Below are positions 20,216 through 33,300 of a stretch of DNA of 64,000 nt, in pieces. Source of the DNA: Phalacrocorax aristotelis (Eukaryota; Chordata; Aves; Suliformes; Phalacrocoracidae); contig NW_027441211.1 of NCBI RefSeq assembly GCF_949628215.1, positions 1 through 64,000 of the forward strand, read 5' to 3'. The position numbers and the translations under genes are program-made. Below the pieces are notes generated by a model. That model saw only the letters and a list, made by a program, of their open reading frames with translations, was not told where the DNA came from and did not search any database. The first letter of the stretch is position 1. Each line of letters begins with the position of its first letter.

Positions 20216-23200
20216 GTAGTTGCAGTAATTGTTTTGCTCACTGTTTATGATTATCTACAGCTGAGTTAGGTAATAATACAAAATGCAGATGGTAACTTGC
20301 AAGTTCTTTTCATCTTGAAATTTCCTGGTTTTACTCCACTGATTTCATTAAGAATTAAAAATACACTAAGAATTAATAGACTTCTGGTGACTTATCTTTG
20401 CTAAAAACATGGCTGCATGGGGAGTCTCCGAAATGTCAACGGCACTGTGTCAGCATGCACAAGATTTACTTTCCTTACAGGAAATACAGGCTAATGTCTA
20501 GTATTTGTCTCCCTGCCTAGATAAATCTCGAGAAATACAGGGCTTGTTTTTCATCTGATAGAATGTTAAAGAAGTTTAAGGATGTGTTCTTACCTAAGCC
20601 AGAGGAATTATCTGGTGTAAAATCTCTAAAGAGCAAAATTATCACAGAGTTATCTTTTTAAACAAAAATGAAGCCATCTCCAATTATGGAGCTTACAATG
20701 AGGAACTGATTAAATAAATGTTTTACATCATTCTGCATGAGGTCAGAGGAGTCTAAATCCACTAGGATATTATTACTATTAACATAAAATAATTTCCATG
20801 TATGACATACTAACAGATGTTTGTGAACTTCTTTGAAATCTTGTTTCCTGATGTCTCCAGAATATTCCTGATAATCTCCACGGCCCAGGGGATCTCTAGG
20901 GGTGCCTCATAAAATCAGAATAATTAATGTCATAAATGCATCATGTCATAAACACCGTGGTGGTGGTTTTAATGTGCTTAAATGTGCTTGGCATTTTTAT
21001 GCTTGAAGCTTCCCTCCGGAGGGAAGAGTGAGTGTGGTGAACTGATTTCTGGGAAAATGGGTGTACTGCACGTGCCCTTCGACAAGTTCCTCTCAGCGGC
21101 CCCTGCCACCGGAGGGAGCCTCTGCGTGCGCAGGAGCCTCTCGCCACGCGCAGCGCCTCCGTGCGCGCAGGGGCAGGGTTAAGTCCAGCAGCACTGGCTG
21201 GGGTAGCGTTCAGCCTGTTGGTATGTGCTGCGGCAGGTGGCCTCAGGTTTTCGTGATTTGGTCCTAACAAGGTAGGATGAATGTCGTATATGTCAGATGA
21301 GCTCACAACTCAACAGAAAATAGAGTCTAGATTTTGTTTTCTTCTCCTCCCTAGGTGTTCAATATTTCTTGGTTCTAAGTCTTTGGTAATTTCTATCTGG
21401 AAGACCTCTCCCCTCACGGATGCACCCCAAAATTGCGATTGCACGACATGGGTATTAAAGCGCATAGAGCAAGTATGACATCTACCCCTACAAAAGGATT
21501 CTAGCTAAGCATGCTGGATTCTCCTTTTAGTCGATCTCTATGGTGTCTAAGAGATCTCTAGGAACAGATTCCTGGCTGTTGTATTAAGATGCAGCCCCTT
21601 AAATACAAGGTAATAAACTATTTTCAAAAATCTCCCATAACGTAACAATACTATACAGAATTTCCCTCCCTCCCCCCAGTTTTTGTGTTGTACTTTAGAG
21701 TGACTAACAAAGGTAACAAAGGCAATACAGGGCAAGGAGTAATGCAGACTGCATACACCACAATATAGTATGTTAATATTGTCAGCACCTATTAATTTTA
21801 AATTGTTTTAGAAAATTATATCCCTCTGTAAGGCAGGGACAGCAGTAATAATGGCTCTTGCCTAGCTAAGATATGGTTTATGTGGTCAAACCAGTTCTGT
21901 TCAACTTCAGAGCACAGAATTTTTGTTTGTAAAGCTGAGTCAGGAGTACTGGCTAATGAAGAAGAAATCAAAGGAAAACACTTGTGGATGGATGCTCTGC
22001 TAATGTAGGTCTGCAGCATTCATTCTTTTCACTTCAAAGGGGCTCTACTTGCTTACATCATCTGAACACACATTATATCAGCAACAATTCTGCCCATTAG
22101 GCAAGTGTGAACTGAAATATAGGTCCAGATTGGTAGCAAGAGTTAATTATGTATTAGTGGATCTATACACTAATGTGTTTTCCACTATCAGAAACTCTGG
22201 CTTTCTGATTTTATACAAACTACAAATGAAAGTTGAATAATCCAAAATTCGAGGCAGTGAGTCACAGTCCAATTAGGACAATGTCAGAAATGACCTTGAT
22301 ATAACTCCTTCAAGGTGATACCATTGCCCAATGCTAGGCGTCACCTACAGCTATTATCATAATACAACTATTTGCATAGGCAACTTATAATTAAGGGTTT
22401 GTGAAACATTTTCAGTCCTCAGAACATTCCCATGGTGTTTAATTATGCAGGGTGTTTCCAGAAACACCTCATCAAGCCTAATTTATGGCAGAAGGAGCAT
22501 GATTTAACAAAACTCTACAGCTACTGGAAAAAAAATAAGTATATGGACTGGGTATTTGATAGGGTGAAGGATAGCCTTCTCCAAGTGTGGTTTCTTTTTT
22601 TGCCAGCTCAAGGGAACAGACCCTTTTCTGAATGTCTTTTGAGAAAGGGGAAATGTTCTTGCATGATGGCTGCATGATGTGTGCAATTTCTGGCTGGCTT
22701 CTTGCTTCCCAGCCTTGCCAGGACACCCACAGGGGTGCTGGGCTTCACTGGCTTTTCGTTGTCTTTACCAACACATTTCTAGGGCTTATCAGACCAGCAA
22801 AAAACCCCTAAGGGCAGTAGGAGAACCCAGGACTTGTACTTTTTGTTCACTTCTAGCTGGGATTAAACCAGATTTTGAATACTGAAAAACGACAAAGAAC
22901 TATCAACAAGTTGTAAACTGGATGATAAACTTGGAAATAAATGTTGAAGGAGCACAGAAGAAAAGGGAGGGAAGGGAGTAGGGCAGAAGACAGACACCTC
23001 CCTCACCATGCGCTGACCAGAGCCATACTGAAATGTAGTACAAGAAAATAAAAATGCTGGCTTGTACAGAGCAGGAAAGCAAATTAAATTATTTACATGA
23101 TGTAAAATCTGTTTGGGTACCTATGTTGTGTGCTCTCCCTGATTGCAGCATGTGGGGTGTTTTTTTTTTTCTTTTGTTAATCCTGTTTCTTGGTGTAGAG

Positions 23201-26200
23201 GTGGAAACCAGTCATGCAGATGGGTTTACGAGGTGCCGAGTTAACTCTGCAATATTTGTTCTCCACAGCTCCCTCTGGTTGCCCCACATGACATTACACA
23301 ACCTGCCTCACTTTCCCTTTTGTCCTGAGTTTTTCTTTTTCTCACCCCCTTCCCAAGCACTCACCCCAACTCTTTGTTGTTCAACATTAGGCAGCAGCAC
23401 GTAGGTAGCAAACTGTTTTCCTTCTGTCGTGTAGCAGACCAGACTGGGTTATAACTGTGTACATCTGCTTTATATTACCTGGAATGTCATAATCAAAATG
23501 AAAGCTACGTTGTGTTGGCTGTGAAATAACAACGTAAGTGATGGTCCTTCAATGGGATCATATCTAGGATCATCAGTCTGACCTGTCAAAGTGTGGAGAA
23601 GGAGCTGCTGTCACCACTTATAGATCAGGAACAGATGCACAAAAGTAAAAGGCTGAACTGTCATTCCAGGTGTGCAGAAGTTAAGGAGAAGATAGAGCTG
23701 GGCCATTTGTGGATGGTGGGAAAATGAAAGGTGATGGGTGTGAACTGAAACAGGAGAGGTTCAGACTGAGATAAGGAGGAGGGGGAAAAGAAAAAAAAAA
23801 AAAAAATTGCCCATGAAGGGGGACCCTCAACATCATGGTCTGTATTCAGAGTTGATCCTGCTTTGAACAAGAGGTTGCATAAGAGACCTAAGAAAATGTT
23901 AGAGATGCAGAATTAGACGCTCAGCTGGTGCAGGCTGGCTTTATCAGGCTTGGCCATCTCCCTGTCGCTTTCAGTCGTGTTATCTAAAATGCAGCATGCC
24001 GATCTGAAACATTGCTTTCAAACGCAGTTCCTTAATGAGTCGCGAACACACAGAATGAGTCTTGGTGTATAAAAGGAAAGGATAGTTTTCAGTTGTGTGG
24101 CATCAGAGCTTGCTGAAGCACTGATTTGTAATGCTGTAGTGTGGTGCCTGTAGAAGATGTTGTACAGACTTCACAAAGTTCTTTGAAAGTATTTGCACTC
24201 AGCCTTCAACAGGATATATTTAACAAGTGAATTTTTCCCCCCAGGGGAATCCCACACATTCATCTCAAATTTTAAGGACAGTTTATGGCATGGAAACCTG
24301 AAGTTATTTAATCAGGAACAAACCACAGGAATGTAAACAAATTAATGCAGGAGAAGGAAGAGAAGTATTTTTAGCAATCTGGGTGTAGCAGCTAAATCTC
24401 ATGTGAATCATCCTGTGTCCTCCCTGGCCGACCTCAGACCTGGCGTGGTTACAGATGAGAAATGCTGTCCAGTGCACAGCACAGGGACCTCTGCTCCCAC
24501 ATACCTGCCCCGGGGGGGCTGACTTTTAATGGCAATTGAAGTACTCAAAGCTCAAGGGTTAGAACTAATGGTGACTATATTAATAAAATATCATTAATGA
24601 AGCTTTTATGCATAATTTAAAGCAACGTTATTACTTGATATTTGAACGTAAGGAGTCTGATAAGGTATGGTTTGATTAATCCCATTTGTTTATTCCAGTG
24701 TTTTGTGAAGGAAAAGCAAAAATGTGTTTAATATGACGATTTTAAACTTGTTTCTTCTAATTAACTGTAGGTAGGTGTTATTGCTCAAAAATTCCTTGAG
24801 AGGGCAGACGAAAAACTTGGTATGAACAATGTAATAGAAGTTGCAAGTTTACAAAATAAGCAAAGAACAAGAAAGTAAATAGCAAAAGCGGTCTATCCTG
24901 GTCCTGCGCATAGAAGCTCTCTGAAAGCAGGGAGGGAAAGAGAAGGATGTTAGGGAGAGTCGGGAACGGAGAGTCTGCTGCATGGGAAAGTTTCTGAAGT
25001 GATGAACAATCCCTTTGCACATCCAAGGCTTATCAGACGCACCTGATCTAGATGAATAGCTACTTGATAGTAAAGATCTGATTCCAGGACATCTAAATTG
25101 ATTTATGATATTAACTTTATAATAGGTACTTTGCCTATGTAAATCAATACAAAGCACTTAGGAGGTATTTCAAAACTCTTTCCTTGAGAACACTTGGAGA
25201 TTTCCCAGGGAATGATTTTTGCCCAGGTGACCCTCAGAGAGAATCTTCCCATGGTAAAGGTTGTGGGGAGTATAAATCTGATTAAATCAAAACCCAGGCT
25301 GCACAGAAACTGTGTGAGGGAATAAAACCAAAATTTTAGTACACAATCGGGGCCCTAGTGATCTTTCCCCGTCCCGCAGACTGCAGCCATGCGGAGCTTC
25401 CCAGCACTGACACCAGTGCTGCACGTGTCTGCCCTCCTTTATGGAATGGCTATCGCCCAGAGGTCTGGGCCACGTAGCAGCTGAGTGTGTTTGCAATGAA
25501 ATTACATGTGGTACATATACGCCAGATCATTTATGGTTGTGTTGGCCAACACAGGTTTTGCACAGACCCTGGGGGATGAGAAAAAGAGGGCAGACACCAT
25601 CTCCTTTTTGCAGGCTTTGGTCCAAACGAGCAAGGATCCTCCATCACAGACGCTAGGACAAGCATTGTGTCTAAATCTGTAGGACAGGTGTGGTGGTGGT
25701 AAATGCTGGTGTAACTTTAATGGTGGATGGTAGCTACTAGCATTTGGCTTGATGATCTGCTGTTTAATAGACCATTACTGGAGACATATTCCTGGGGCTA
25801 GACTTACAGGATACCGATATTCAAAATACATGAATATTATGTATTCATGCACAATGCAAACTGAGCATGATGCATACTGGATTGCTGAAGGGGAGAGAGA
25901 TGTCTGGCTTCCACTAGCTTGGGATTTGTCCCATGGACTTTAAAAAGCACTGGGGTATGCACTGGGCAATGTGTTTAAAATTTTAAAAAGCATTTTTTTG
26001 AAAAAATGCAAAATAACAATCTCACCTGGCAAATGACACTTGCAATCCTCATACATGTATTTCTAAAGTGTAGGTGTTGCTCAACATCTGGATGTCTAAA
26101 TCTGAAGGCAGAGGCTTAGTTTTGCAATGCTCTGCATGTGTACAAATATAATTAATGTTTACGAAGCATTCTAAAAACTATATTTGCTGTTACTGAAAGG

Positions 26201-27944
26201 ATCATACAGGAGCCATCTGAAGTTGGGTTTGATTTATGGAAAAAGAAGTTGCGGGTTTGATTTTCAGACTCCAAGATCACGAGTTGATTAGTATGGAGAA
26301 AAAATGTCCTGGGGAACAGGGAGGGCTGTTGGAAACACAGTCCCCATGAAATTACAATGGGGAAAAGGTCTCTGTTTTAAAATCTTGGGAGGTAGAAGCT
26401 TTTGTATCTGACTTAAGGGTGTGAACTTCGATGTAATTTTTCATGGATTTACTGCTACAGGCCCAGCCAAAAATTATCTACTTATATTTGTCCTTTTTAA
26501 AAAATATTTTGAAAGCACAGAATAATGAGGGAGGGGGAAAAGTGATTTATCTTTAGGTCACAGAACATAGATAATTAAAAGCAGAATCACTCCTCTGGGT
26601 CTGTAGTGCCTCTTGGGGGGAATGTGAGCACATTAATGTTCAGCCTAATAATTCATTAGTCCTAGCTATTACTGTATGTTGGCCTATATATATATATATG
26701 CTTTGCACTATTAGGTTGCACGTATCCACATTGCAGAGTCTTGCACAAGTTGTCCCAAAGGAGTGACCCAGAGAGAGGGTAATAGTGCCCTGCTGCTGCC
26801 TGTACATACTTGGTCAATGATTTTTTGTCCTATTTTTGTGACATAGCCTTGTGAGTAGGCTGGGAAATTCATTCTAGTACATCAATTAATTAAAAGTATC
26901 TGCACCTGCTGTGCAGGGAACCTGCACTCTTCACAGCCTGGGAAAGAGCATGGAGGAGGCTTCATGGTGCTCCAAGCTGCTGCAGCCAGACAGCTTTCTG
27001 TGAACCGCTTTGGAGGTGGACTGGCACCGCACCGCGTGGGGTACAACACCCTCCAGAGACAGCAGCGTCTTTCCTTTCATGCAGAAATGCAGTTTGAATG
27101 AATTATTGAAAAATGCAATAGCTTATAAATATAGAGTGGCGACTCAGTTAATGCTGGCATGGGTGTTGAGCCTCAGGAAGGTGACAAAGCCACTTACAGT
27201 GGGACTCACAAGGGTTCAAAAATAAAGCGTAGAGAAAAAAGGAAAACCCAAAAGTGCATGCTGCATGACAATATTTAATGGGAATGAGAAGCTGAATATA
27301 CATGCGCATAATTAGATGGATAGGCTATAATCAGAAGAGTTCCAGGACTTCATGAGGGTCTACAATGAATTTCCAGTTCCATAATTTTGCATAGATTGTT
27401 TTTCTTCGATCAGAAGTATTTTACAAAGAAATCTGCTATTACAGTTACTTGAAGTTGGGTTTTTAGCCCTAGCGTGCATCAGATGAAATATAGGCAGAAC
27501 AATAAGCTGGGAAACCACTACATCATGGGTCTAAGCAGCAAAAAGCACAAGAAGGACTTACAAATGCCTAATTTTAAGAAATGCCAAGTAGAGCTGATAT
27601 TTTTTTTTTAATGGTAAATGCTGGTTCAGCAAATACATGAATGAATATGAATTTTTATAAAATTGCATTTTGGAATCCAATATTTTCAGTCGTATGATTT
27701 TGAAATATTTGATGCTTTTTATTTTGAGAGAAATTGATGATAAAAGTCGATGTTGGCATAAAAACTTGAATTTATTGAGATACATTTTTATCAAACCAAA
27801 AAAATATTTTTGAATATCTTGTTTCTTGGAAAAGTCTAATTTTTATTTCATCCTAATTTTGAATAAGATCAATAGTGAAATTTCAGTATCTTGTGTTTTG
27901 GAATTTCTAGTCTTCATGCAGGCCTACTGCCAGGAAGCCATGCT
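20216..27944. other. AT-rich gene desert between the two keratinocyte-type genes
   Basis: 7.7 kb with no keratin signature on either strand and no open frame that I recognise. Contents: a diverged box at 20880-20925 related to 37150 and 38350; a CpG-rich patch at 21070-21200; a short TA repeat at 26688-26700; A and T runs. One isolated TATAAAA at 24068 has no exon linked to it. Confidence 0.6.
21070..21200. other. CpG-rich patch inside AT-rich DNA
   Basis: About 130 bp dense in CG dinucleotides, with repeated GTGCGCAGG-like words and CACGCGCAGCGCC, flanked by AT-rich DNA. It could be a small CpG island, or the remnant of a GC-rich insertion. No adjacent exon was identified. Confidence 0.45.
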
Positions 27945-27950
27945 TTTATT
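27945..27950 (-). terminator. Poly(A) signal AATAAA, keratinocyte-type gene 2
   Basis: Minus-strand AATAAAAGCATGG lies 121 bp past the stop of the 28449-28072 gene. Confidence 0.65.
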
Positions 27951-28071
27951 GACTCCACAGGGAACTGTGGGAGCTCAGCACTTCTAAAATCCATTATCCA
28001 TAAACTTAGTCACGATCTGTCTTACTGTTCAGTTCTGCTTTTCACTTAATCCACAGATATCCATGTTGGAT

Positions 28072-28449
28072 TTAGGTTGCCCTGCAAGTTCTACAAGAAA
28101 ATGGTTTGGACAAGTGAGGAGAAAAAGGATTAAAGTTTCCTGTTTCATAAAACGATAATCCTGAGTTACATGCTGTCCCAGAACCACACATGCCCCTAAA
28201 GCCATGAGATCCCCTGGAACAGAGTAAATTTCTGATATCAAACAATGCAGTAGATCCCACTATGGTTTGCTGAGGGAAAGTGGTGAGAGTTGGGCCGGGA
28301 TATATCACAGAATATGGTGGTGAGTCGGGGTCCACTATGTCCACTATTGTGTCGGGGTATTTTATGACACAGGTCTCGTTGGAGGTGAAGGCGAACGGCT
28401 CAGGGCATGTCACCCCTGGCGGCAGGCAGCACTCGTTGTAGGGAGACAT
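28072..28449 (-). CDS. Highly divergent beta-keratin-like protein (125 aa)
   Basis: The start is the ATG at 28449, 16 bp into exon 2. The open frame runs upstream to a GTG, but that part lies across the acceptor GTTTCAG. The head has Cys 7, 8, 15 and 27, with SNETCVIKY at 23-31, where the family has NEPCVRQC; the second Cys is replaced by Tyr. The core holds YPGPTLTTFPQQTIVGS (50-66), but the stretch before it (DTIVDIVDPDSPPYSV) is acidic and about three residues longer than usual. The C-terminal half (67-125) has no GGY tail. It has Cys 74, 85, 92, 120 and 123 and resembles nothing I know. The open frame, splice sites, promoter and poly(A) signal are all in place, so it looks like a working gene under relaxed or changed selection. 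Confidence 0.75.
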   Translation of the reverse strand: MSPYNECCLPPGVTCPEPFAFTSNETCVIKYPDTIVDIVDPDSPPYSVIYPGPTLTTFPQQTIVGSTALFDIRNLLCSRGSHGFRGMCGSGTACNSGLSFYETGNFNPFSPHLSKPFSCRTCRAT

Positions 28450-28464
28450 GTGACGGATCCAGAC

Positions 28465-30164
28465 CTGAAACACAGGAGGAGGGGAGGGGAGAAAAGGCAG
28501 TTCATTAGTTCAGCAAGAAGCTTACATATTGGATATCAAGATTTTGGGAAGATAGGGTTGTGTGCTGGGTATTGCCATTGCTGGCAGAAGGGGCAATTAC
28601 AGGGTTCAAGTAGTTTAGATGGTAGTTAAATATTTGTCCAGTTTTGCTTTCATATCCAGTAACTCTTCTCCTTCCTAAGTAACCCTTTTGAACTTCATTA
28701 TTTCAATATCTGATAATATTTTCTAGAATCACCACTGTTTCCAAACTAAAACTCATGTACTATTGCTTTTCTTCTCTTCCCAGGATTTTCTGTGTGTTGC
28801 AGTGCTCTGTTGCACTCCTCCTATTGCCAGTTCAAACCCTGCTAAAAGCCATAACCCCAACTCAACTCCATGTTTTAAACTTCAATTTTAATCCTCACAG
28901 CACTGGCAAAAACAAAACATGGGGGTGAAGATAGTTACCTCATCTCACCTGGCTAGAAGTGGAGCAGTATGATCAGGAATGGAGATCCACCCATCTTTTA
29001 TTAGTCTCATTATATATCGCCTGGATTACAGTATCTTATATTTGAAATCACACAGCTCTTTAAAATTGTAGCTGATATCAAGGCCAGATTTTCTTGGGCA
29101 TTGTATAATGATAGATTAACAGGCCATCCTTGCCCTGGATTGTGCCCACACTCATTAGGCAAGGCAAACAGAGTGAGGGGAAGTGATATTTTCCTCACTT
29201 CATCAGTGTGAAACTGGTGTGGAAAAGATTAAGGGCTGGCATAAAGGATGGGCCTGAACTGATTTCCCAAACGAGCCCCAACATTTACCCCAGGAGTCTG
29301 TGGGAGAGACAACATTCAGGGGAGATTTCTTGTGTCTCCATCTAAACATCTCATTTTAGCCACATGCCATCGTTGCCTTCTCCAGTCCTTGGGGCTGCAT
29401 CTTCAGCTTTTTCCAATTGACCCCATGCCTTTGACTTGAAGATAAGAAAAAGGCAACAACAGAATATTTTACCAGCTCAAGAGTTGTATCTGAAATGGCT
29501 ACTTTTTGTCTTTGGGAAAAGAATTCCTATTACAGATCAGTCTTAAGGGTAGGGATCCTTGAGTGGTCCAATGCAGACAGATAATATGTCAAAGCTTATC
29601 CTAATATTCATGAAAAGAGGTGAAGAAGGAGCACTTGTGTGTTCCTTCTAGGCTTGGAATAAAGCTCTGTAAATATATTTTAAACAAAACCAGCAATAAA
29701 GTGGCTTTTTAGTGAGAAAAATCTGAGTTCCAGTCTCTGTAGGATTTTGAGACTATTTAGGACAGGTTTTCCAACTGTTAAAAGACACCATAGCTTCCCT
29801 GAAGACAGCTGAGGGTGAGAACATCATTAAAAAATTATTTTTTTTCAATGAAATTAAAATGAAAGAAAACCTAGTCTTCATAATATGAAAAGCATGCTTC
29901 TCCATCTGAAATTATTGAGCCTCTTCAGAGTTCTGAGGGAGTTTTATACGCCATCCCTGGTTTAAATGAACTGCTGTCCTGAACACTAACGTAGTTTGCA
30001 AATGCCAGCTTTCACCTCTGAAGTGTAAAACTTAAATTGACTTAAAACTAAAGGACAATAGAAAGCATATTTCTGGAAGAATGCCCCCTTGCCATTCCCA
30101 AAGTTTAACCTATCATTTGATAATATTTAGATAGCAATAAATAATTGATTCAAAATTGACTTAC
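28465..30164 (-). other. 5' UTR intron of keratinocyte-type gene 2
   Basis: 1,700 bp, bounded by GGTAAGT at the upper end and TGTTTCAG at the lower end. It is AT-rich, with no exon or transposon recognised inside. Confidence 0.7.
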
Positions 30165-30320
30165 CCGGATCACCAAGGAGAAGAGTTTAAGAAAAGTGAT
30201 TAGAAGAGTTCTACGTAGCAAATGCTTTTATACACTTAGTCAAATTGCCTGGAGGATGTGACACCCTTTTTGCATGAAGTCTTAATTAGTTGCAAAACAA
30301 ACTTTGCTGCATGCATAACT
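30165..30320 (-). promoter_or_regulatory. Promoter and non-coding exon 1, keratinocyte-type gene 2
   Basis: Minus-strand TATAAAAG around 30232-30225; a GCAAT box in place of CCAAT near 30244-30248; and the conserved block at 30320-30281 (TGCATGCAGCAAAGTTTG, then CTAATTAAG). Exon 1 ends at 30165. Confidence 0.8.
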
Positions 30321-33300
30321 TCTGCAAGTAATGAAACTGTTTTGCTCGATGTTTGTGTTTGTTAGATATTGGATCTTCACATAGTGTGCTAAATACACAC
30401 TACACCCTCCAGGCAGGCTTCGCTTTAACATTTCATGGGTCAAAAAGGACTTGATATGCTTCATTAACCACATTTCAGTTATATCATGAGTTGATCGAGC
30501 ATTCTTTTATTTACATTCCTCCTGCCCTTCAATTCAGTCTGTGAAGGGGTTCAAGGGAGCATCAGTAGCACCATTTGCTGTCAGGGAACAGGAATTTATT
30601 TTCACTTCCCAAATCTGACATGTTGTCCAGTGCAGAAGAGAAGAGAGTTTTCGTCTGAAATGCCTTACAGGGCATTAAACTTAAGAGTATACAGCTGGTA
30701 TCCCTCTCAGTGAATTTTCATGGATGAGGAGAACAGCTCAATAAATTCGTAGTCATTTTCCCAATGAGACAGATCATCTCTGAATAGGATGAATTCCTAG
30801 GGAGAGAGCTCTGCGTTATCTAACATCCACTCTAGTCTTTACAAATAGCACTTGCATAGGGTTTAAGTGGATTTGTTTCAGGTCTCTTTGCAGGGTTTGA
30901 CCATGTTGCAATTAAAGGCACGTAGATGCCACCCACGGTTTTTGCCACTGACTCAAAGTGAAGTCACAGAGCATCACAGAGCTGAGTAGTTGTTGGTTTC
31001 TGCTCCCCCCCAGCTTTTTGACTGAGTGGAAAAAGACAATATTATAGGAAATGGAAGGTTGCAGTGGACTGTACTCTGAAGCTGGCGTTTCCATCCAGGC
31101 TGTGTTTTTCTGTGACAGTACTAAGGTGGAGTCGGGGGGGTGGAAGTACACAAGAAATAACTCAGGCCTGATGAGAACTTAATTTAACACAAATGAATGA
31201 GCCAGAAGTGGATTTAAAAAATGTTTTTATAAGCACTTTAAAGAGGAAAACAGTATAACAGAAAGATCAAGCTACAGAATGAGAGGGAAATCAGGATTCA
31301 CATGGAAACATATTTTTGAAAAAGCCTCTAGTTAGTGCAGCTAGGAGTATTTTTTGGTGTAACAGGCAGCTAACATGTCAGCTCATAAATCAGAAACAGT
31401 TTTTTAAATACATAAAAGGTATTCTTAATTAAAATCTTATTATAATACAAGGCATAGGGTTCACTTACATATTTGGGGACACACTTAAGAAGTGCAATAC
31501 AACTCGCTGTGTTGTGTTAGCATACCTGGTGCACAATGCTTTATCTGCATAAATGACTGGGAATCAGTCTGAAATCTTTTGTTCTGTTCACGAGTTCCCG
31601 TAAACGCTTTTGCCTTAGGACCCCTGCTAACATCCTCCCAAGCTACAGATAATTTATGATATGAAAGAAAATTTTAAGTAAATAATAATTATGAACAAAG
31701 GAATCCTTCCTCCCAGTTTGCAGGGCAAGGAAGGGAGGCACGTCGTCTTACTAGCACCACACAACAGTTACCCTTCACTTTGAATATAAATCTTGTGAAA
31801 GGGAATTAATAGTTCTGATAGTGGAGACTTTGACATGAGGTTCCAGAGTCTGATGGTTGCTTTAAGACAGTGAAGCTTAGGATGGGACTAAAAAGCTTTC
31901 TGGGACTAGAGTAACTAAGAAAAGCAAGTAAGCTGAGAGGACTCCAGTGAAGGCTTCCCGTTCAGGAGGAAAGGTGGTATTGCCACTTTATCCAGATACA
32001 TGGAGATCCCTAAAGGCTCCTCCTTGAAAGGACAGAGATGCACCAACTGCTCTGGAGAAGGTAAAGATCTAAGGCTTAAAGACATTATTTTACTAACATT
32101 TCACAGCCCTGCAGAATGACTGGAGTCAAGGCTGGTGCAAGTTTGCGTGATGTAGTACGTTTATTTGCAGTTGATGTTCTCATGCCTTGGTCCCTGTTCT
32201 CCTCCCTCTGCTCCATCCGAATTAGGAAACTTGGTGCTTAGACTGACTCCCAGCTAGATATGTTGTGCTCATATGCCTGCAGCCCTTGTGGGGATTACTA
32301 CAGCATTTACACTGATTCGTCTAAAATATTTCTAAATCAAATCTGGCTGCTTGGAGCTATGGGAAAAAAGTTGCTTATTCCTTCTGCATAATATACATAA
32401 GATAAAGACTTTGCTATCTGCTGACGGCAGCTGTTCTTCAGGGAGGCAAAGTATGGTGTTTTTTTTTTTAACAGATTAAGAGTCTCTTGTTTCTCATATT
32501 GATTTTGAGCATGTGAATCTATGGGGGAACGCCAATGAGTGAAGCAGGTGCTTCACTTTTTGCCAGAACATGGTCTAGAGTGAAAAGGTGGATTTGTATT
32601 TCATCCTTAGAGCTGTTTGGACTTTTCTTTTTTGAGTAAAACTTTACTACATTTTAGCCAGGTTGTTTTTTAGGGCCATAATAAGAGACAAGAAAAAAAG
32701 AGTACAGCTTTCTGATTAAAGTAGGCTTTTTGAAGGCTCCAGGCAAAACGGGAGTGAAGGCAGGTGGGAATGTCCTAAGATTTACCTCTAATTAATCTGC
32801 CTAAGCACTGCCTTGCCACTGAGGAGCTATGTAACGTTAAGGCTGTGCAGCAGGATTTGTGCGGCTGAAAAATCATATATACAAATATAGGGAGATTAAT
32901 AGATATTTATGTATAGATGTTTATTTTCATCCAGAAATCATTTAGTAAGATTTGGTTCTTGCAATGTAACCACAGATAAAGAAAACGATTGGTTATATCA
33001 GTATAAAATTCATACAACACGCTGCTCATAAACCAAGTGAAGACAAACCTTAAAAACTTTAAAAAAGTCCAGATTTTAATTGACCCTAAACCACCACAAG
33101 CACGGTTCTTGGGGAGGAAAGCCAACGCATGCAGCAGTTCCCTTAATTACTGAAACTGCCCCAGTAGCTCAGTTTTATAGACAAAGCAGCAAGACACCCT
33201 GTGATGGCCCAGGCATGGAGCCCAGCAGCAGGAGAGCCCAACGGGGTTGGTGCGGAGAAGCCCAAGAGCACTGGTGGCTGTAGGGTGGCAGCTCCTTCCT

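Noticed and set aside
24068-24074. TATAAAA on the plus strand in the AT-rich region
   Set aside because: No donor matching the keratin exon 1 pattern, no keratin coding exon downstream on that strand, and none of the conserved upstream block.
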